DNA of 64,000 bases from Phocoena phocoena (GCF_963924675.1 NC_089222.1:558001-622000), one strand, 5' to 3'. Counted from the first letter of the stretch, positions 23,849 through 36,646 are shown. Notes: a model not told the origin generated them from the sequence alone. Made by a program: numbers and translations.

Positions 23849-25594
23849 TTGGCCAAAAATGGCGTATGCGTTTTTTCCTTAATATATTCAGGAAAAAACG
23901 CATACGCCCTTTTTGGCCAACCAAGCAAGCCTGTAAAGGAAATCTGCACTACAATGAAGTCTCACTGCCCCCCGGGCAAAAGGGCCATCTGAAAAAGTGT
24001 AAAATCCAGAAAGGTAGGACAGGATATGGAGAACAGGGAGCCTTGTTATGCTGATTGGCAGGATGTAAATTGCCAACAGCCACCCTGGAGAAGTGTATGG
24101 TGTTTCCTGAAACACGTAAGAAATAAAGCAACACAGCCTATGGCAATTGCACTTATGGTCCTATTCCTTAGGGAAATTAAAATCAAAAACAGAGAGCCAC
24201 CCCAAAGTTTGGGACGGCTGTGTTCCCAATAAGCTCGTTAACAGTACCAGTTAAATATCCCAGAAAGCAAAAAATGGATAAAGAAGTTGTGGCACGTACG
24301 TGCAATGCAGTATCACTCAGCAATGAAACATGTGTCATCAGGCCCGTAGCGGCATAGTGAGTGGATGCAGGTACGGTGATTCTACGTGAACTACGTCACA
24401 CAGAAAAAGAAACATCTTAAGATATCACTAATACATGGAATGTAAACTTGACTACACATGAACTGAATTACAAAACAGAACAGGGTCTCAAATTTAGAAA
24501 ACCAACTAGTGCTTGCTTATGGGAAAAGATGCCTTGGGGTGTTGCATAAAACCAGAGACTGAAGTTAGCACAGATAACTTTCCATAAGCCAAATATGTAA
24601 TAGACAAGACCTACTCCTTGCTCAACGAAATGGATCCAACACAACATATTCAACGCCTAGGAATATACCTGACTAGGAAGAATCTTAAAACCCATGGATA
24701 TATATGTCTCCGTAAGAGAATCAAGCGTGTGTACAGCGGCCGAAACGCAGCAGTGAAAATCCGATAAATCCCATTATCAAAATAAATTTCGAAAACAAAA
24801 CACAAAGACAGTGAAATAGAGAGCAATTCTTAAATAATTCACACAGGGCATGTGATGCAACCGGGATTTACCACATCTACAACCAGAGCTGGTTGAGACA
24901 TAAGGCTGGACACTTCAGGCTGATAGCATTGGTGAGTTTCGGTGAGCAAATGCAGACCCTTTGAAGTCATACTGCATGGTACCCATTCCATGGGTCCCAA
25001 CTCTCCAGGTTCAAGGGATTCTTCCTCCAGCAAAAACATGCATGGGAAACCCAGAGTATCGTCCACCGTGTGATTGGGAAACGATTTAAAATGCATCTCA
25101 GATTTCATATCCTGGTCCTCGTGTTCACCATTCCAGATGCTTTACTAACACTCTCCCCGCTTGGAGAGTCAGTGCCTTTAACCTCCTCTTTGGCACAGCT
25201 TGCAATTTCTGTGCAAGATGAACAGGAATAGGGAGAACCAATGAGAGACTAGCTGTAGGTGTCTGCACGGGCAAATATAACGCTCATTACCGACCAGGAA
25301 GAGGAATTAAACAAAGGCTCAGTGTGCCCTGCTGAAAACAGATTAGGGCCTGAAGCAATCCTGCGGTTTTGTGCCCAGCTCACAAGAAAGCGAGTTGAAG
25401 AAAGGAGCTCAGGGGCTCTGTAATTCACAAACCTGCAGAGTTATAAATGACAGCTATCCTCCAAAAATATATTGAAGTAAGCCTGCGAAGGGGACTTGAA
25501 TGCATGGCAGAATTTCAGGAAAACGATTGCAGGGGGTAGACTGGAATTGCCCTGAAAGCATAGGAAAAGAGGCACAACGTCGACAATGATGCAC
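23849..25594 (+). repeat. Monomer A14, subtype II
   Basis: Carries CCTATTCCTTAGGG, shared with A15, B10 and B12. The L1-derived frame stops at a TAA in CCCAATAAGCTC near 24,230. Confidence 0.87.
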
Positions 25595-27341
25595 TTGGCC
25601 AAAAAGGGCGTATGCGTTTTTTCCTGAATATATTCAGGAAAAAACGCATACGCCCTTTTTGGCCAACCAAGCAAGCCTGTAAAGGAAATCTGCACTACAA
25701 TGAAGTCTCACTGCCCCCCGGGCAAGAGGGCCATCTGAAAAAAGTGTAAAATCCAGAAAGGTAGGACAGGATATGGAGAACAGGGAGCCTTGTTATGCTG
25801 ATTGGCAGGATGTAAATTGCCAACAGCCACCCTGGAGAAGTGTATGGTGTTTCCTGAAACACGTAAGTAATAAAGCAACACAGCCTATGGCAATTGCACT
25901 TATGGTCCTATTCCTTAGGGAAATTAAAATCAAAAACAGAGAGCCACCCAAAAGTTTGGGACGGCTGTGTTCACAAGAAGCTCTTCTACAGTACCAGGTA
26001 AATATCCCAGAAAGCAAAAAATGGATAAAGAAGTTGTGGCACGTACGTGCAATGCAGTATCACTCAGCAATTAAATCTGTGTCATCAGGCCCGTAGCGGC
26101 ATAGTGAGTGGATGCAGGTACGGTGATTCTACATGAACTACGTCACACAGAAAAAGAAACATCATAAGATATCACTAATACACGGAATGTAAACTTGACT
26201 ACATATGAACTGAATTACAAAACAGAACAGGGTCTCAAATTTAGAAAACCAACTAGTGCTTGCTTATGGGGAAAGGTGCCTTGGGGAGCTGCATAAAACC
26301 AGAGACTGAAAGTAGCACAGATAACATTCCATAAGCCAAATATGTAATAGACAAGACCTACTCCTTGCTCAACGAAATGGACCCAACACCACATATTCAA
26401 CGCCTAGGAATATACCTGACTAGGAAGAATCTTAAAACCCATGGATATATATGTCTCCGTTAGAGAATCAAGCGTGTGTACAGCGGCCGAAACGCAGCAG
26501 TGAAAATCCTATAAATCCCATTATCAAAATAAATTTCTTAAACAAAACACAAAGACAGTGAAATAGAGAGCAATTCTTAAATAATTCACTCAGGGCATGT
26601 GATGCAACGGGGATTGACCACATCTACACCCAGAGCTGGTTGAGACATAAGGCTGGACACTTCAGGCTGATAGCATTGGTGAGTTTCGGTGAGCAAATGC
26701 AGACCCTTTGAAGTCATACTGCATGGTACCCATTCCATGGGTCCCAACTCTCCAGGTTCAAGGGATTCTTCCTCCAGCTAAAATATGCATGGGAAACCCA
26801 GTGTATCGTCCACCGTGTGATTGGGAAACGATTTAAAATGCATCTCAGTTTTCGTATCCTGGTCCTCGGGTTCACCATTCCAGATGCTTTACTAACACTC
26901 TCCCCGCTTGGAGAGTCAGTGCCTTTAACCTCCTGTTTGGCACAGCTGGCAATTTCTGTGCAAGATGAACAGGAATAGGGAGAACCAATGAGACACTAGC
27001 TGTAGGTGTCTGCACGGGCAAATGTAACGCTCATTGCCCACCAGGAAGAGGAATTAAACAAAGGCTCAGTGTGCCCTGCTGGAAACAGATTAGGGCCTGA
27101 AGCATTCCTGCGGTTTTGTGCCTAGCTCACAAGAAAGCGAGTTGAAGAAAGGAGCTCAGGGGCACTGTAATTCACAAACCTGCAGAGTTATAAATGACAG
27201 CTATCCTCCAAAAATATATTGAAGTAAGCCTGCGAAGGGGACTTGAAAGCGTGGCAGAATTTCAGGAAAACGATTGCAGGGGGTAGACTGGAATTGCCCT
27301 GAAAGCATAGGAAAAGAGGCAGAACGTCGACAATGATGCAC
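25595..27341 (+). repeat. Monomer A15, subtype II, perfect palindrome
   Basis: CCTATTCCTTAGGG variant; the L1-derived frame is open at 25773-26096. The palindrome at 25,595-25,666 is perfect. Confidence 0.88.
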
Positions 27342-29087
27342 TTGGCCAAAAAGTGCGTATGCGTTTTTTCCTGAATATATTCAGGAAAAAACGCATACGC
27401 CCTTTTTGGCCAACCAAGCAAGCCTGTAAAGGAAATCTGAACTACAATGCTGTCTCACTGCCCCCCGGGCAAAAGGGCCATCTGAAAACAGTGTAAAATC
27501 CAGAAAGGTAGGACAGGATATGGAAAACAGGGAGCCTTGTTATGCTGATTGGCAGTATGTAAATTGCCAGCAGCCACCCTGGAGAAGTGTATGGTGTTTC
27601 CTGAAACATGTAAGAAACAAAGCAACACAGCCTATGGCACTTCCACTTATGCTCCTATAGCTTACGGAAATTAAAATCAAAAACAGACAACCACCCCAAT
27701 ATTTGGGAAGGCTGTGTTCACAAGAAGCTCGTCTACAGTATCAGGTAAATATCCCAGAATGCAAAAAATGGATAAAGAAGTTGTGGCACGTACGTACAAT
27801 GCAATATCACTCAGCAATGATATCTGTGTCATCAGGCCCGTAGCGACATAGTGAGTGGATGCAGGTACGGTGATTCTACGTGAACTACGTCACACAGAAA
27901 AAGAAACATCATAAGATATCACTAATACACGGAATGTAAACTTGACTACACATGAACTGAATTACAAAACAGAACAGGGTCTCAAATTTAGAAAACCAAC
28001 TAGTGCTTACTTATGGGGAAATGTGCGTTGGGATGCTGCATAAAACCAGAGACTGAAATTAGCACAGATAACTTTCCATAAGCCAAATATGTAATAGACA
28101 AGACCTACTCCTTGCTCAACGAAATGGACTCAACACCACATATTCAACGCCTAGGAATATACCTGACCAGGAAGAATCTTAAAACCCATGGATTTATATG
28201 TCTCCGTAAGAGAATCAAGCGTGTGTACAGCGGCATAAACGCAGCAGTGAAAATCCGATAAATCCCATTATCAAAATAAATTTCAAAAACAAAACACAAT
28301 GACAGTGAAATAGAGAGCAATTCTTAAACAATTCACACAGAGCATGTGATGCAACCGGGATTGACCACATCTACACCCAGAGCTGGTTGAGACATAAGGC
28401 TGGACACTTCAGGCTGATAGCATTTTTGAGTTTCGGTGAGCAAATGCAGACCCTTTGAATTCATACTGCATGGTACCCATTCCATGGGTCCCAACTCTCC
28501 AGGTTCAAGGGATTCTTCCTCCAGCTAAAACATGCATGGGAAACCCAGAGTATCGTCCACCGTGTGATTGGGAAATGATTTAAAATGCATCTCAGTTTTT
28601 GTATCCTGGTCCTCGGGTTCACCATTCCAGATGCTTTACTAACACTCTCCCCGCTTGGAGAGTCAGTGCCTTTAACCTCCTCTTTGGCACAGCTTGCAAT
28701 TTCTGTGCAAGATGAACAGGAATAGGGAGAACCAATGAGAGACTAGCTGTAGTTGTCTGCACGGGCAAATATAATGCTCATTTCCCACCAGGAAGAGGAA
28801 TTAACCAAAGGCTCAGCGTGCCCTGCTGGAAAGAGATTAGTGCCTGAAGCAATCCTGCGGTTTTGTGCCCAGCTCACAAGAAAGCGAGTTGAAGAAAGGA
28901 GTTCAGGGGCACTGTAATTCACAAACCTGCAGAGTTATAAATGACAGCTATCCTCCAAAAATATATTGAAGTAAGCCTGCAAAGGGGACTTGAAAGCGGG
29001 GCAGAAATTCAGGAAAACGATTGAAGGGTTAAACTGGAATTGCACTTAAAGAATAGGAAAAGAGGCAGAACGTCGATAATGATGCAC
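27342..29087 (+). repeat. Monomer A16, subtype I, last homogeneous copy
   Basis: Subtype I with a left-arm AAAAAGTGCG change. From about 28,980 divergence rises sharply (GATTGAAGGGTTAAACTGG), announcing the degenerate right edge of the array. Confidence 0.87.
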
Positions 29088-30500
29088 TTGTCCAAAAGTG
29101 CGGATGCTTTTTTCCCTAAATATATTCAGGAAAAAACGCATACGCACTTTTTGGCCAACCAAGCAAGCTTGTAAATAAACCTGCACTACAATGAAGTCTC
29201 AGTGCCCCCCAGGGCAAAAGGGTCATTTAAAAAAATTGTAAAATCCAGAAACGGAGGACAGGCAATGGAAAACAGGGATCCTTATTATGCTGATGCATAT
29301 GATGTAAATTGCTGACAGCCATTCTGGAGAAGTGTTATGTGTTTCCTAAAACACGTAAGAAACAAAGCAACACAGCCTATGGCACTTTCACTTATGGTCC
29401 TACAGCTTAGGGAAATTAAAATCAAAAACACGCAGCCACCTCAAAGTTTGGGACCTCTCTGTTCACAAGAACCTCGTTTACAGTACCAGGTAAATATCTC
29501 AGAGAGCAAACAATGGATAAAGAAGTTGTGGTACGTACGTACAATGGAATAGCACTCAGCAATGAAATCTGTGTCATCAGGCCCGTAGCGGCATAGTGAG
29601 TGGATTCAGGTATGGTGATTCTACGTGAAAAAAGTCACACATAAAAAGAAACATCATAAAATATCACTAATACACAGTATGTAAACATGACTACACATGA
29701 ACTGAATTACAAAACAGAACAGTCTCAAATTTAGAAAACCAACTTGTGCTTTCTTATGGAGAAAGGTGCGTTGGAGTGCTGCATAAAACCAGAGACTGAA
29801 ATTAGCACAGATACCGTTCCATAAGCCAAATATGTAATAGACAAGACCTACTCCTTGCTCAACGAAATGGACTCAACACCATATATTCAACGCCTAGGAA
29901 TATACCTGACTAGGAAGAATCTTAAAACCCGTGGATATTTATGTCTCCGTAAGAGAATCAAGAGTGTGTACAGCGGCATTAACGCAGCAGTGAAAATCCG
30001 ATAAATCCCAGTGTCAAAAAAAAATTTCAAAAACAAAACACAATGACAGTGAAATAGAGAGCAATTCTTAAATAACTCACACAGGGCATGTGATGCAACC
30101 TGGTTTACCACATCTACACCCAGAGCTGGGTGAGAGTTAAGGCTGGACCCTTTGGGCTGATAGCATTGGTGAGGTTCCGTGAGCAAATGCAGACCCTTTG
30201 ATGTCATACTGCCTGGTACCCATTCCATGGTTCCCAACTCTCCAGGTTCAAGGGATTCTTCCTTCTGCTAAAATTTGCATGGGAAACCCAGAGTATGCTC
30301 CACCATGTGACTGGGAAACCTTTTTACATGCATGTCTGTTTTCGTCCCCTGGTACTCAGGTTCACCATTCCAGACCCTTTTCTTACACTCTCCCCATTTG
30401 GAGAGTCAGTGCCTTTAACCTCCTGTTTGGCACTGTTTGCAATTTCTGCGCAAGATGAACAGGAATACGGAGAACCAATGGGAGACTATCTGTAGGTGTG

Positions 30501-30513
30501 TGCACGGGCAAAT
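30501..30513. repeat. Target-site duplication, left copy
   Basis: TGCACGGGCAAAT, identical to 31,184-31,196. Uninterrupted monomers have this sequence once, at the same phase. Confidence 0.93.
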
Positions 30514-31183
30514 ATTTTTTTTAACATCTTTATTGGGGTATAATTGCTTTACAATGGTGTGTTAGTTTTTGCTTTATAACAAAGTGAATCAGCTATACAT
30601 ATACATATGCTCCCTGTGTCTTCCCTCTTGTGTCTCCCTCCCTCCCTCTCTCCCCCTTCCACCCCTCCAGGCTGTCCCAACGCCCCGAGCTAATATCCCT
30701 GTGCCTTGCGGCTGCTTCCCCCTTGCTATCTACCTTACTACATTTGTTAGTGTGTATATGTCCATGACTCTCTCTCGCCCTGTCAAAACTCACCATTCCC
30801 CCTCCCCATATCCTCAATTCCGTTCTCCAGTAGGTCTGCGCCTCTATTCCTGTCTTATCCCTAGGTTCTTCATGACATTTTTTTCCTTTAAATTCCATAT
30901 ATATGTGTTAGCATACGCTATTTGTCTTTTTCTTTCTGACTTACTTCACTCTGTATGACAGACTCTAGGTCTATCCATCTCATTACAAATAACTCAGTTT
31001 CATTTCTTTTTAAGGCTGAGTAATATTCCATTGTGTATATGTGCCACATCTTCTTTATCCATTCGTCCGATGATGGGCGCTTAGGTTCTTTCCATCTCCG
31101 GGCTATTGTAAATAGAGCTGCAATGAACATTTTGGTACATGACTCTTTTTGAATTTTGGTTTTCTCAGGGTATATGTCCAGTA
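30514..31183 (-). mobile_element. 5'-truncated L1 insertion (minus strand)
   Basis: On the minus strand it holds the C-terminal end of ORF2 and then a long 3'UTR ending in a short A tail, seen as the T run after 30,514. The ORF2 part (minus-strand open frame 31,130-30,918) contains DEWIKKMWHIYTMEYYSALK, the typical L1 end, without a stop up to the natural end region. The 5' truncation lies about 20 codons upstream of that frame's first ATG. Perfect 13-bp duplications flank it, so it is a genuine retrotransposition into an existing satellite copy. The right target copy reads AAATTTAAC, compatible with the L1 endonuclease preference for TTT/AA. Confidence 0.95.
30635..30667 (-). other. G-rich tract in L1 3'UTR, possible G-quadruplex
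   Basis: The plus strand has repeated CCC runs (TCTCCCTCCCTCCCTCTC, then CCCCCTTCCACCCC). The minus strand, which is the L1 sense strand, therefore has at least four G runs of three or more within ~33 bases. Such tracts are known from mammalian L1 3'UTRs. Confidence 0.65.
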
Positions 31184-31196
31184 TGCACGGGCAAAT
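31184..31196. repeat. Target-site duplication, right copy
   Basis: Second copy of the 13-bp duplication flanking the minus-strand L1. Satellite sequence resumes directly after it. Confidence 0.93.
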
Positions 31197-31514
31197 TTAA
31201 CACTCATTTCCCAACAGGAAAAGGAATTAACCAAAGGCTCAGCATACCGTGCTGGAAAAAGATTAGGGCCTGAAGCAATCCTGCGGTTTTGTGGCCAGCT
31301 CACAAGAAAGCGAGTTGAGGAAAGGAGTTCAGGGGCACTGTCATTCACATACCTGCAGACTTATAAATGACAGAAATCGTACAAAAATATATTGAATTAA
31401 GGCTGCGAAGAGGACTTGAAAGTGGGGCAGAATTGCTGGAATCTGATTTCAGGAGGTAGACGTGAATTGCTCTGAAAGCATAAGAGAAGTGGCAGAACCT
31501 CGTCAATGAAGCAC

Positions 31515-31544
31515 TTGGCCAAAAAGGGCATATGCATTTTTTCC
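31515..31544. repeat. Half palindrome at the satellite/minisatellite junction
   Basis: The left arm of the next monomer's palindrome is present (TTGGCCAAAAAGGGCATATG and T run) up to TTTTTTCC. The centre and right arm are missing and minisatellite sequence begins. Confidence 0.88.
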
Positions 31545-34500
31545 AGGGCCATCATTCACGGGAGTAGGAGGCTCCCAGCATGCTCCAGTGGCCAACAGAG
31601 GGCCCACGTCACCAAGGCGATGTGAGCTAGCCAGGCAGGAGTGACCTGACATCAGAGGGCCCACCTCACAGAATGGTAGGGAACCCAGCCAGGATCAGAC
31701 TCTCCCCAGAGGGCCCACATCACCAAGGTGATGGGAACCAGGCAGGAGTGTCCTCACACCCGTGGGGCCACATCATCAAAAGTTGAGGTACCCAGCACAT
31801 GTGGCCTCAAACCAGAGGACCCACATCACCATGGGTTTCGGAGTGAGGCAGGCAGGATTAACCTCACAACACATGTCCCATTGTATACAAAAGGTGTGGA
31901 AACCAGCAGTTGGATCTTCCTAGCAGGCGGCCCAGAGCACTGAGGCTATGAGATCCAGGCCGGCATGAACTCACAACAGAGGGCCCTCATTGTGATTCTG
32001 TAAGCAACCCAGCCGTTGTGACCTCAGAGCAGAAGGCCCACATCCCCATGGGGAAGGGAAACAAGCAGGAGTGTCATCGCAAGAGTGGGCACACATGAAA
32101 AAATGTGGGGAGCCCAGCAATTAGTGTCTGATGCCAGAGGGCCCTCATCACCGAGGGGCGGTGGCTCCCAGCCAGCTCCGACTGCTACCGGAGGGGCGAC
32201 GTCGCCAATGAGGAGTGCGACAACCAGGCAGGAGTGACCTCAGAGCAGAGGGTCAACCTCACAGAAGTGTGAAGAACCAAAGAGGATCAGATTTTCACCA
32301 GAGGGCCCACATCACCAAGGGAATGGGAACCAGGCAGGAGTGTCCTCACACTAGTGGGGCCACATCACCGAAAAGTGAGGGACCCACCACACATGGCCTC
32401 AAACCAGAGGACACACATCACAAGGGAGCTGGGATTGAGGCAGGCAGGAGGAGCCTCAAAACAGAGGGACCATAGAATTAAAGAGGTGAAGAATCCCGCA
32501 GTTGGAACCTCCCAGCAGGCGGCCAGGAGCAGCGAGACTACGGGATCCAGGCCGGAGTGATCTCACACTAGAGGGCCGTCATCATGAAACTGTGAGCAAC
32601 CTAGGCGTTGGGATCTCAGAGCAGAAGGCCCACATTCCCATGGGGTTGGGAACCTGTCAGAAGTGTACTCGCACCACAGGGCACACATCAGAGAATTTAG
32701 GGAACCCAGGAGTTAGGGCCTGACGCCAGAGGGCCCTCATTACCAAGGGGAGGAGACTCCAATCAGGCACCAACACCCAACTGAGGTCCCACGTCGCCAA
32801 GGTGACGTGTGACAGCCAGGTAGGAGTGACCTCACCGCAGAGGGCCTACCTCACAGAAGGGTGAGGAACACAGCCAGGATAAGACTCTCACCAGAGGGCC
32901 CACATCACCAAGGTGATCAGAACCAGGCAGGAGAGTCTTCACACCAGTGTGGCCACATCATAGAAAGGTGAGGAACCCAGCACATGTGGCCTAAACCAGA
33001 AGACCCACATCTCCAAGGGGCTCGGAATGAGGCAGGCAGGAGTAGCCTCACAACACAGGGCCCATAGAATAAAAAAGCTGAGGAATCCAGCAATGGGAAC
33101 CTCCCAGCAGGCGGCCAAGAGCACCAAGTCTATGCGATTCAGGCCGCAGTAAACTCACAGCAGAGTGTCCACATCATGAAACTGCGAGCAACCCAGCCAT
33201 TTGGACCTCAGAGCAGAAGGTCCACATCCCCAAGGTGTTGGGAGCATGGCAGGAGTGTCCTCGCACCACTTAGCACATATCAGAAAATGTGGGTACCCAG
33301 CAGTTAGGGCCTGACGCCAGAGGGCCCTCATCACTGAAGGGAGGAGGCTCCCAGCATGTTCCAACTACCACAAGAGGGCCCACGTCACCAAGGCGGGGTG
33401 TGTCAGCCAGGCAGGAGTGACCTCACAGCAGACGGCCCACCTCAAAGAAGTGTGAGGAACCCAACCAGGATCAGACTCTCACCAGAGGGCCCATATCACC
33501 AAGGGGACGGGAACCAGGCACGAGTGTCCTCACACCAGTGGGGCCACATCACTAAAAGATGAGGAAACTGGCACATGTGGCCACAAACCAGAGGACCTAC
33601 ATCACCAAGGGGCTGGGAGTGACACAGGCAGGAGGAGCCTCCCAACACAGGGCCCAAAGAATAAAAAAGGTGAGGAACCCAGCAGTTGGAACTTCCCAGC
33701 AGGCGGCCCAGAGTACAGAGGCTATGGGATCTAGGAATGAGTGAACTAACACCAGAGAGCTAACATCAGGAAACTGTGAGCAACCCAGTCGTTGGAACCT
33801 CAGAGCAGAAGGCCCATATCGCCATGGGGATGAGAACATTTCACGAGTGTCCTGGCATCACTGGGCTCACATCAGAAAACCTGGGGAGCCCAGCAGTTAG
33901 AGCCTGACGCCAGAGGGACCTCATCACCGAGGATAGGAGTCTCCGAAAGGATCCAACTGCCACCAGAGGGCCGACGTCACCAAGGCAATGGGAGCAAGCC
34001 AGGCAGGAGTTACCTCAGAGCACAGGGCCCACCTCACAGAACGGTAAGGAACCCAGCCAGGATCAGATTCTCACCAGAGGGGTCACATCACCAAGGGGTT
34101 GGGAAACAGGCACGAGTGTCCTCACACCATTGGGGCCACATCATCGAAAGGTGAGGGACCCAGCACACGTGGCCTCACACCAGAGGACACACATCACAAC
34201 GGGGCTGGGATTGAGGCAGGCAGGAGGAGCCTCAAAACAGAGGGCCCATAGAATAAAAAAGGTGAGGAATCCCGCAGTTGGAACCTCCCAGCAGGCGCCC
34301 AGGAGCAGCAAGCCTATGGGATCTAGGCCGGAATGAACACATATCAGAGGGCCCTCATCATGAAACTGTGAGCACCCCAGCCGTTGGGACCTCAGAGCAG
34401 AAGGCCCAAATTCCCATGGGGTTGGGAACCTGACAGGAGTGTACTCGCACCACAGGTCGCACATCTGCAAATTTTGGGAGCCCAGGAGTTAGGGTCTGAT

Positions 34501-36313
34501 GCAAGAGGGCCCTCATTACCGAGGGACGGAGACTCGCAGCAGACACCAACTCCCAACTGAGGGCCCACGTCACCAAGGTGATGTGTGCCAGCCAGGCAGG
34601 AGTGACCTCACCGCAGAGGGCCTACCTCACAGAAGGGTGAGGAAACCAGCCAGGATAAGACTCTCACCAGAGGGCCCACATCACCAAGGGGATCGGAACC
34701 AGGCAGGAGGGTCCTCACACCAGTGTGGCCACATTATAGAAAGGTGAGGAACCCAGAACATGTGGCCTAAAACAGGGGACCCACATCTCCAAGGGGCTAG
34801 GAGTGAGGCAAGCAGGAGTATCCTCACAAAACAGAGCCCACAGAATAAAAGTTGTGAGGAATCCAGCAGTTGGAACCGGCCAGTAGGCCGCCCAGAGCAC
34901 AGAGTCTATGGGATCCAGGCCACAGCAAACTCACAGCAGAGGTCCCACATCATGAAACTGTGAGCAACCCAGCGGATGGGACCTCAGAGCAGAATGCCCA
35001 CATCCCTATGGGGATGGGAACCTGACAGGAGTGTCCTTGCACCACTTAGCACGAATCAGAAAATGTGGGAACCCAGCAGTTAGGGCCTGAGGCCAGAGGG
35101 CCCTCATCACCGAGGGGAGGAGGCTCCCAGCAGGCTCCAACTGCCACCATATGGCCGACGTTGCCAAGGCGGGGTGTGCCAGCCAGGCAGGAGTGACCTC
35201 AGAGCAGAGGGCCCACCTCACAGAAGGGTGAGGAACCTAACCAGGATCAGACTCTCACCAGAGGGCCAACATCACCAAGGTGATGGGAACCAGGCAAGAC
35301 TGTCCTAACAGCAGTGGGGCCAACATCACCAAGGGAATGGGAACCAGGCAAGAGTGTCCTCACACCAGTGTGGCCACATTATAGAAAGGTGAGGAACACA
35401 GCACATGTGGCCTCAAACAAGGGGACACACATCACGAAGGGGCTGGGAGTGAGGCATGCAGGAGGAGACGCACAACCGAGGGCCCATAGAATAAAAAAGG
35501 TGAGGAATCGAGAAGTTGGAAACTCCAAGCTGGAGGCCCAGAGCACTGACACTATGGGATACAGGCCAGAGTGAACACACAGCAAAGGGCCCACATCATG
35601 AAACTGTGAGCAACCCAGCAGTTGGGACCACAGAACAGAAGTCCCACATGCCCATGGGGATGGGAACCTGGCAGGAGTGACTCGCACCACTGGGCACACA
35701 TCAGAAAATGTGTGGAGCCCAGCACTTAGGGCCTGACACCAGAAGGCCCTCATCACTGAGGGGAGGAGGCCCCAGCACGCTCCAACTGCCACCAGAGGGT
35801 CCACGTCGCCAAGGCGACGTGCGCCAGCCAGGCAGGATTGACCTCACAGCAGAGGGCCCACATCATGAAAGTGTGAGCAACCCAGCCGTTAGGACCTCAG
35901 AACAGAAGGCCCACACGCTCATGAGGATGGGAACCTGGCAGGAGTGCCCTCGTACCACTTAGCACGTATCAGAAAATGCGGGAACCCCGCCATTAGGGTC
36001 TGACGCCAGAGGGCCTCATCACCGCGGGAAGGAGGCTCCCAGCAGGCTCCAACTGACACCAGGGTGCCGAAGTCAACAAGGCGGGTTGTGCCAGCCAGGC
36101 AGGAGTGACCTCAGAGAAGAGGGCTCACCTCACGGATGTGTGAGGAACCCAACCAGGATCAGAGTCTCACCAGAGGGCCCACATCACCAAGGGGATGGGA
36201 ACCAGGCAGGAGTGTCCACACACCAGTGTGGCCACATCATCAAAAGATGAGGAACATATCACATATGGCCTCAAACCTGAGGACACACATCACCATGTGG
36301 CTGGGAGTGAGGC
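31545..36313 (+). repeat. Minisatellite array, 11 x ~54 bp higher-order repeat
   Basis: The basic unit is ~54 bp with a core like AGAGGGCCCACATCACCAAG followed by GGGAACCAGGCAGGAGTG. Eleven different subunits form a higher-order unit of ~592 bp. Anchors (GGCTCCCAGC and variants) fall at 31571, 32164, 32755, 33347, 33939, 34531, 35123, 35769 and 36035, giving spacings of 593, 591, 592, 592, 592, 592, 646 and 266. The 646 interval contains one extra 54-bp subunit (duplicated near 35,281-35,340). The 266 interval lacks the central subunits. Recurrent short open frames here are not genes: indels between subunits change the frame. I do not recognise the family. Confidence 0.93.
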
Positions 36314-36646
36314 AGGTATCTGGAGGGGCACATTTAACTCTAATTTCCCACCAGGAAGAGGAATTAACCAAAGGCTCAGAGTGCCGTGCCGGACCCTGAT
36401 TATGGCCTGAAGCAAACCTGCAGTTTTGTGGCCAGCTTACAAGGAAGCGAGTTAAGAAAGGAGCTCAGGGACACTGTAATTCACAAACCTGCAGAGATAA
36501 ATGACAGCTATTGGCAAAAATATATCGAAGTAAGTCTGCAAAGAGGACTTGAAAACGAGGCAGAATTGCAGGAATCATATTTCAAGAGGTAGATTGGAAT
36601 TGCATTTAAAGCATATGAAAAGCGGCAGATCTTTGACAGTGATGCA
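36314..36646 (+). repeat. Degenerate satellite, end of a monomer
   Basis: Resumes at AGGTATCTGGAGGGGCACAT, matching AGGTGTCTGCACGGGCAAAT of the array, about 338 bp before the palindrome. Divergence from the array is clearly above that of internal copies. Confidence 0.87.

Larger units (their letters stand above)
2893..29087 (+). repeat. Satellite array A, 15 homogeneous monomers
   Basis: Head-to-tail monomers of 1,738-1,752 bp, usually 1,745-1,747. Palindrome starts fall at 2893, 4639, 6386, 8138, 9884, 11631, 13376, 15121, 16871, 18618, 20364, 22102, 23849, 25595, 27342 and 29088. The period and the L1-derived content fit the common cetacean satellite as I recall it; the identification by sequence could not be checked. 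The same antisense 84-codon frame and, in a subset, the same sense 107-codon frame recur once per unit. That is expected from homogenisation and does not indicate genes. No SINE or gene lies inside the array. Confidence 0.95.
29088..31514 (+). repeat. Monomer A17, diverged, interrupted by an L1
   Basis: A degenerate distal monomer with an altered palindrome at 29,088-29,158. Removing the 670-bp L1 and one 13-bp target-site copy leaves 1,744 bp, a normal period. Like A2 it has mixed diagnostic sites (CTACAGCTTAGGG, CAAAGTTTGGG, GTACAATGG). Confidence 0.88.

Noticed and set aside
2893..29087. CRISPR-like array
   Set aside because: The repeated unit is ~1,746 bp of fully homologous sequence, not short repeats with unique spacers, and the genome is mammalian.
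30569..30958. 129-codon plus-strand frame
   Set aside because: It is antisense to the 3'UTR and ORF2 end of the minus-strand L1; the leucine/proline-rich peptide comes from the pyrimidine-rich strand of that 3'UTR.
32215..36410. Short plus- and minus-strand frames in the minisatellite as coding
   Set aside because: Subunit length varies by a few bases, so the frame changes from subunit to subunit. The frames are simply repeats of one another.
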